Origin: Spirometra erinaceieuropaei
Taxonomy: Eukaryota; Platyhelminthes; Cestoda; Diphyllobothriidea; Diphyllobothriidae
Direction of reading: 5' to 3'
DNA length: 64,000 bases
NCBI GenBank assembly: GCA_902702965.1
Contig: CACRXP010000681.1
Span: forward strand, 138,529 to 202,528
The notes under the pieces are model-generated. The model saw only the letters and a program-made list of their open reading frames with translations, had not been told where the DNA came from and did not search any database. Numbering within the stretch: the stretch's first letter is position 1; every line of letters begins with the position of its first letter. Below, piece by piece: positions 57,701 to 64,000 of the stretch. The position numbers and the translations under genes were made by a program.

Positions 57701-59310
57701 GATGACATTTAATGGGCATTCAATAACCTTGAAAACGTTCTTAATTTCCAAGAGATTAAGATGGAAAAGCAACCTTGCAGGAATTTTTAAATCTGAAGGT
57801 GTGATTTCCATTCAAATGAGCTTGAGAAAGTGCATGTTGTGCATGTATTTAACAAAATATATTTGAATAAATGCATGCATAAACATTTACTGGAGACAGC
57901 ATGCTAAGTGAATAGCTCTTTCTGCTATGCGTGATTTTTATGAGGCGGAAAGATGCCCATTAAAAGCGTGCATTCCGATCTGACTTAGGTTGCTTCAAAT
58001 TACGCAGCACGATAACCAATATAAAAATATTGTTTAAGTAATCTTTTTCTTACCTAAAAGTATTTGAAAATTTCATACTCCTATGAGACCTGTCACCGAC
58101 TGTTTGGTAAAGCAGCGTACCCTTGTGCAGTCCTGATTATCGCTGTGTCGATTATCGTGTAGAATAGTCATCCGAGCTCATGAAATATTGACCTAAATTC
58201 CAGAATGTTTTCGTTCATTAGAACTTTAGCGGAATTGTTAAATTGGTCTTCGCACAACATCATCTGAAGACCTCTCAGACATTATAAAATACTGACTTTT
58301 GAATGCATTTTCCGGTCCTCGGCTAAAAATACTGAATTATAGGTGCGCATTTACCGACTGGGTCTCGCAATCGCAATGCAGTCTAAAATATTTTAGTAAA
58401 AATAGGCACTAAAATGTCTTTCTTCCATTTAATTGGTGGGAAGGTACGTCTTTATAGAAGTGTGTATATTAGGGTATCCGGAGCGCCATTTATTTTCCTG
58501 ATCTACCGTCGCATGCGCGTCTAGACCTTTTAGTCAACAAACTGCATGCGTTCTCCGAAAGGAAAATTCTGCATTGAGAATTGACATTGTTTGTTTACCA
58601 GAGTGGGCTCGGTATATTTAGTCGAGTTGGTCTGCATTACATACTTCATAGGCAGCATCGGTGAGCGTGAAAAAATAGGAACAATTTATGTAAATGGTAT
58701 GCTCAAACGAAATGCCACAATTAAACACTTTACTATCAAATGAGAAAACCAACAAAAGACTCGAAATTAAATGATGGAATTTAAAAATCATTAGTTCGTT
58801 TTCCACGGCTCAGACGACCGTCTGTGGTAGATTTTCTTCAATGCCATCTCCCTACCTCGCCCCATGTGTCAAACTCCAAGAGTCTGTTTAGCAAATCAGT
58901 TCAGAAAGGCGGATTAAATAAGGGAATGCCCTCCCGGCAATGAGTAATTGCCCGGTATTACCCTCCCATTATAGGCCAAAAAGTAGCAGTCATCCGTTAA
59001 AACCGTCCGCGTATTGCGTAGAAAAAATCTCCTATAGTAACCGCTGGTCGTAACCTGGAATATTTCACAGAACGTGGATGCTTTAGATTAGAGGACGATG
59101 ATAAGTACAAAAACAAATCTTACTTCAATGATCACGTTACAAATCTAGGATTTGTTTTTTTTTATGGACTGGACAACTTGTCACAGACGAAAAGAAGAAC
59201 GGAAGTCTACATGTCTTTGAGTTCCGCGCCAGCTTGCATAAAAAGGGTGCTTTAGGCTTGCGTACACATTTCACCTCTTCGTAAATTTAAAGAGTATTCT
59301 GCATAAGAAA
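57700..59310. other. No gene recognised
   Basis: AT-rich, with no supported exon; possible decayed family A words near 57900-58250 (AAATATTGACC, CCAGAATG). Confidence 0.35.
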
Positions 59311-59314
59311 CTTA

Positions 59315-60300
59315 CAGTAGGTGAGTTAATTCATAAAATGTAAACCGAAACTCCGAAATGTGTTTTCGTTCCGAAAAGATTAATTAAGTAGGGTTGTAAA
59401 ACTAATCAGTTCGCAGTAAAATTCTATGATAATTCAGTTACTTCAGGATGGCGGCTTTTGAGTGAACTTCCTTCCAGCTAAAGGAAAAATTACACTCAGT
59501 AAAAATCAATATTTATTTACCATGAATATTTCTCCTTGATTTTCAATGCTCCTAAATGTCTAATTATAGAAAGTGGAAAACATGCATGAAACTATTCATT
59601 TTGCTCATTTGGTAGAAAATTACGTTTTTTCTAATTTGTTACTCGAATGAAAAAATAAAATTCGAGTTAAAAAGTTTCTAATTGTCGGACTATGAAATAC
59701 CGTGGAATGGCCATTCATAAATCGTCATGTCTCTGCATTTATCAATGTGGCTTGTTAAGTTAGCAATATGGATCAAATCTACTGCCTAATGTTATGAACC
59801 GTATATGGTCTCCTTTTTTTACCGTAGAGGAATTTGTGGTTTTCGGTACGCGGAAAGTAGACGGCTTCTAGTTTGGAAACCATGCATGCAAGTGTGTCAG
59901 CAGGTGAGGTTCAAAATTATTCGGGAAGTGGAAAATTTTTTTAAAACCGAATTATACCCTACTTTTGAGTACAAGATTGCAAGAACAAGTATTGCCCACC
60001 GAATGAGCAAACGAATGAATATTGCTATTCATGTTTTCCATCAAATATAATTGGACATTTAGGGGCACCGAAAATCAATGTTAAAAATGCATGCTACTTA
60101 AGTTGTCTTTTTACAGCGTGTCGTTTTCTGCATGCAGCCGGAATGAAGTCCATGCAAAAGCCGGCATCCTGAAGTAACCGAAGTATTGTAAAATTATGTT
60201 GCAGGTTGGCTAATTTAGCAACCCTAATTAATTAATGTTTTCGAAAAGAAAACGCATTTCGGAATTTCGGTTGACATTTCATGAGTTAGGCCACGTACTG
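59315..60300. mobile_element. Family A transposon, full length
   Basis: The best preserved copy, 986 bp, with TA on both sides (59313-59314 and 60301-60302). It starts CAGTAGGTGAGTTAATTC and ends with the reverse of CAGTACGTGGCCTAACTC. The two arms pair with each other for about 370 bp (shared TTCCGAAATG, TTAATTAA, AGGGTTG, TACTTCAGGATG and CGGCTTTTG), leaving a centre of about 250 bp. There is no open reading frame. It is a MITE-like hairpin element. Confidence 0.85.
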
Positions 60301-60859
60301 TACATATCCGAGGTAAGGGCATCTGGACATATACAAAGATACTTTCTGCAAAAAAGATAGAAAGGGAGATTCTAACCAGGGGGGACTTCTGTGTGGAAAA
60401 CGGGTGACTAATTATTCACTTTGGTTCGAGGGCATTCAATTTTACTTAGAAATAACGGAAGTTCTACAGGTGTCTGACTAAGAAAGATAGTGCCACGGTT
60501 AAAGAATGTTACGCGGAACGCCATTTCATGAAGGCAGGTGACAACTGTCCATTTCGTTCACAGGCTACCTACTGTTAGCAGACAGGTTTAATTAGTAATT
60601 ATTTCAGTCATAGTCTTGCTCTTTTGCTGTTTGCTTCGCCATTTTACATATTCGAAAGACACCTTATTAGCATCAATCTACGACAAGGTGCAACAACCTC
60701 AATGCGTCTCCTAGTAAGACGGTTAAATAAGGATTCATCTTCGAAAGCCGTGGACGTACCTACAGCATAGCAATGCAGTAGTGTGCGTCTGGTGGTAAAA
60801 GGTTTGAGATGGCCGAGCCATTCTATAGGAAAGATCCAGAAGTTACTGCAGCATTAGTA

Positions 60860-61849
60860 TAGTGCGTGACCGATCACCTGAAATGTTGGCCAACATTCTG
60901 GAATGCGTTTTCGATTAGGAAGGATTTCTTAAGTGGGCTTGTTATAATGATTATCATGCAGCATAACCCTATAACATTTCGGACTCGCCAGGATGTCGGC
61001 TTTTAAATGTATTTCTGTTTGACCTCCCACAGAAACCACGCTCGGCAAAAATGACTACCTAATTAGCTTGCATTTTTCATATTGATTTTCGACGATCTTA
61101 TAAATTAAAATATATTTTATAGAAAATAGGCATAAACATATGAATTGTTTGCTCATTTTGTAGGAAATCACAATTATTTTTATTTTATGCCTATGAAAGT
61201 GTATGTTTAGGTTTTAAAAAAGTTTCTAATTGTGAGATTTTTAAGATCGTCCGATGTCTATGTATGCAGGACCGCACATGTCCGCTTACATATGCTGCTC
61301 ATGAAATGTACAAGACAGTCCGGACCCATCGTAAAATTTCACGAACGCTATGCGGTATCTTCTTAAAGACAAAGAGGAATATATGATTTTCCTTACGCGG
61401 AAAGCATGCACCTTGTAGACTGAAATTGGTAAACGCTGATGCAATGGCAGATCAGGCTGAAAATTATTCGGAAATTTGGAAACTTTTTAAAACCTAAATA
61501 TACACTTTCTTCGGGCATAAAATAGAAAAGGAATGTGATTTTCTACAAAATGAGCAAAGGAAAGCTTATTTTTATGCCTATTTTCTGTAAAGTATATTTA
61601 CATTTATAAAACCATCGCAAAACCAATATGAAAAATGCGAGCTAAGTAAGTAGTCATTTTTACCGAGCGTGGTGTCTGTAGAAGGTCAAGAGGAAGTACA
61701 TTCAAAAGCCGAAATCCTAGCGAGTCCGAAATGTTATACGGTTATGCTGCATGATAATCATTGTAACAACTCCACTTCAGAAACCCTTTCTAATCGAAAA
61801 CGCATTCCAGAATTTCGGTCAACATTTCATGAGATCGGTCACCACAGCA
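60860..61849. mobile_element. Family A2 transposon
   Basis: Starts TAGTGCGTGACCGATCACC after TA and ends with the reverse arm GAAATTCT-like, ACATTTCATGAGATCGGTCAC near 61841. About 990 bp, with long inverted arms as in family A but with a CGTGACCGATC terminus. The right terminus has lost its ACTG. Confidence 0.7.
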
Positions 61850-62276
61850 AATGCAGAGACATGATGTTTCATGAACGGACATCTCATGATATTAAAAAAA
61901 CTTTGCAATTATAAACTTTTCTAAAACCGGAATACACCGTTTTTCGAGTGTAAAATTTTAAAAAATGTGATTTTCTACCAAATGAGTGAATTAATGTATA
62001 TTTTATGCTGTTTTTCAATATACTACAATTGCATATTTAGGGGCATCAATAATCAACGAGAAACTTTCGAGCTAACTAAGTAGTCCTTATTACAGAGTGA
62101 CTTTTGCATGCAGCCGGAAAAAAGTTCATTCGAAGGCAGGCATCACGAGTTAAATTAATTATTATGGAATTATGCTGCGTGAGGAATAGTTTTGCAAATA
62201 TACCTCAGTAATATTTTCGGAACAAAAATAAATTTCAGAATTTCGGTTGACATTTCATGAGTTAGCACGCCTACTG
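61849..62276. mobile_element. Family A transposon, right half
   Basis: Continues from the end of the A2 copy with the A centre (GCAGAGACATGATGTTTCATG) and the right arm, ending GAGTTAGCACGCCTACTG at 62276. The left half is missing. Confidence 0.6.
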
Positions 62277-62279
62277 TGC

Positions 62280-62940
62280 TTAGGTGTAGTTGCAAAGCTG
62301 ATTTTTATGCGACATAGTTTTATACTATTTCGGACTCTTAGGGATGTCGTTGTTCGAGTCCAATTCTTCTCGATCTTCTCTAGAAACCGCTGTCAAAAAA
62401 AATTGACAATTTAAATAGCACGAATGTTCCTACAGATTTTCGATGGTTTTATAAACTTTAACATATTTTGTTGAATTCATGAACAACAATATACTTTCGT
62501 TTACTCGTTTGATACTAAAATACGTTATCTTTGCATTTTATGCTCGAGGACGGAGCATAATTAAGTTTAATGACTTCGGTCATGTTTGAAACTAACGACC
62601 ACCAGCAGGCCTGATAATGTGTACAATCGCAAAGGACCACGTTATGTAAATTTTGAGATATTCACGAGGAGCAACTGAATTATGCTATCGCCGGAAATTC
62701 TCCGCATACTCAGGAAATAACCTGTGAATATGAGCCTTTTTCCTGCCAGTTGGTAACCTTCCAATAGGAGCAGCATTCGTATTTACAATCGTCTTATCAT
62801 TAGCTTTAGGATGCGGAGGAGCAGCCTTACGGTCTAGTCGTTTTGCCCGTCAGCATTTGTCAGTGCACTTCTTAACGCCCGTGACCAATGATCATGCGGC
62901 AGTTTAACTCCTCGCCTCGTTGATTGCTCGAACTACAATA
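62280..62940. other. No gene; upstream of locus 6
   Basis: AT-rich spacer between a family A element and the promoter of locus 6. Confidence 0.4.
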
Positions 62941-62943
62941 GCA

Positions 62944-62978
62944 TATAAATTGTAAATCCACATTAGTCTGACCAAAGA
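62944..62978 (+). promoter_or_regulatory. TATA-like core promoter of locus 6
   Basis: TATAAAT at 62944-62950, 35 nt before the ATG, followed by AATCCACATTAGTCTGACCAA. It closely resembles the block before loci 1 and 5. Confidence 0.6.
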
Positions 62979-63944
62979 ATGAAAGTTCTGATCGTGTTTG
63001 TCATTTTATTTCATTGTGCGGATTGCTGTTTTTCCGCGGAAAGTAATAAGCACTTTACAAAATTTAATTTATCTCCTAACCTTTGAGAAAACTAGCAGAG
63101 AGGACTGCGCGAATTCTCTGACTCTGAACTTTTGATTTACTATGTCACATGTCGGATTCAAAATGATTGAATAAGGCAGATTCTGAGATACGTTACATAG
63201 CATCACACTAGCAGTCATTTATTCGGAAAATTTATTTTTTCGTATTTTTTAAAGATCCCTGAAACACTTTTATTTCCAGAAATACCCAAATGTCCGAGAA
63301 ATGACGGCGATATTATCCTCGAAGACGTCGCTGAATACTTTGTACATCAGGCTTATCGTTTCAGCTTTGAAAGGACTATTTCTCTGGAAGGCAGTTTACG
63401 CTTAAGCCTTAAAGTGCTTATGGAGCAGACGACTCTACAATTCAACTGCACTTACTCACGGAATGTAAGATCTGAAAAATACCTACAACATATATGTCGA
63501 TCACAAGTTCGTAGCGCCAAAATAAATGCTAAGAGGCAGGTAATATAATGAACATAGGACGTTTTCATATCATATTATATCCTACTAGTAATTGATGCAA
63601 CTAAAAAAATTATTATAAGCAACATGTAATTTTCATCCTAGTACCTACCATCCCAAAAGCTCCGGGATTTTCGGAGTACTATCGACTAATTTACTTATGA
63701 CCTGACTGCCTAAACTGTGGAGGCAATTCTTGATACCACCTATAGGAAAAAAGAAAACAAATCGCCAAATATGATTCGACTGTCTTCCTTGGAGCTTTTC
63801 AGTTCATGTACAAATGCAACTACATTTCTCGGTAAATCCGTCCATCCCAATCTACTGGAATTGCTGAATATGCAGTCCACAGACTTCTATACGTTTCTGA
63901 AGCAGGGTTTGTTTGATGTCTACGTCAACGAATGCCTTCAGTAA
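62979..63944 (+). pseudogene. Secreted three-exon family, locus 6 (full length, two stops)
   Basis: Exons 62979-63042, 63280-63539 and 63642-63944 total 627 nt, exactly as in locus 5. Exon 1 (MKVLIVFVILFHCADCCF) ends GAAA|GTAATA in phase 1. Exon 2 follows TTTATTTCCAG with IPKCPRNDGD and keeps LQFNCTYSRNVR and LQHICRSQ; its donor is CAG|GTAATA. Exon 3 (acceptor CATCCTAG) has two in-frame TAA at codons 16 and 24, where other copies have Tyr and Leu. After them, VEAILDTTY, IRLSSLELF and FYTFLKQGLFD run open to the stop. A weak acceptor (TGTGGAG|GCA) downstream of both stops would skip them in frame. A recently disabled gene or an alternatively spliced one. Confidence 0.75.
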
Positions 63945-63990
63945 CTATGGGCGTGTTGAAACGATTTATGGCTAGAATGGACAGTTTTAC

Positions 63991-63996
63991 AATAAA
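63991..63996 (+). terminator. Polyadenylation signal of locus 6
   Basis: AATAAA 47 nt past the stop codon of exon 3. Confidence 0.55.
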
Positions 63997-64000
63997 GCTC

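Noticed and set aside
1..64000. CRISPR arrays, bacterial operons or phage systems
   Set aside because: No regularly spaced short repeats of CRISPR type, no ribosome-binding sites before frames, and introns and eukaryotic transposons point to a eukaryote.

Overview
The window looks like non-coding-rich, AT-rich DNA of a eukaryote, most probably a parasitic flatworm and perhaps a tapeworm. The evidence is indirect: no operons, short exons with GT/AG introns, and a dense mix of Penelope-like elements with GIY-YIG endonuclease, Merlin and Tc1/mariner DNA transposons, a tRNA-like SINE and Ty3/gypsy debris. No conserved housekeeping gene was recognised, so the assignment is an inference.

The main result is a family of small secreted-protein genes that sits among the repeats. 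Each member has three exons with the same architecture: exon 1 (64 nt) is a signal peptide ending in phase 1; exon 2 (257-260 nt) starts at a PKCPR motif; exon 3 (300-303 nt) ends near a QCLQ-like motif. Six loci were found: 4544-5477 (-, broken), 10346-10884 (+, broken), 16713-17090 (+, fragment), 29443-31269 (-, intact, 206 codons), 47159-48114 (-, intact, 208 codons) and 62979-63944 (+, full length with two stops in exon 3). Three loci keep a TATA-like box 35-36 nt before the ATG. I do not recognise the mature protein.

Layout: 2.3-6.9 kb and 45.8-49.4 kb are copies of one segmental duplication that carries a family member plus the same transposon insertion. A roughly 0.95 kb palindromic, non-autonomous DNA transposon (called family A here) recurs throughout, in three subfamilies. 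Its termini match those of a Tc1/mariner element at 35356-37272, which is flanked by TA and carries a damaged transposase gene. A second dispersed repeat (family B) is usually next to family A. At 17.9-22.4 kb a Penelope-like element has inserted into an older one with a 13-bp target duplication, and it carries hammerhead-ribozyme-like motifs at both ends in opposite orientation. At 32.7-34.3 kb a Merlin transposase gene runs into a 155-bp tandem repeat whose unit resembles the gene's own tail. A second, decayed Merlin copy at 38.7-41.9 kb has its 5' half tandemly duplicated in 1.2-kb units. A degenerate TTAGGG-like tract lies next to it.

The rest (parts of 0-2.3, 7-9, 11-12.6, 14-15, 24-26.8, 28-29.4, 51-53 and 57.7-59.3 kb) shows nothing I can support. 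All gene models are read by eye from splice motifs, frame and alignment between copies; none has transcript support here.
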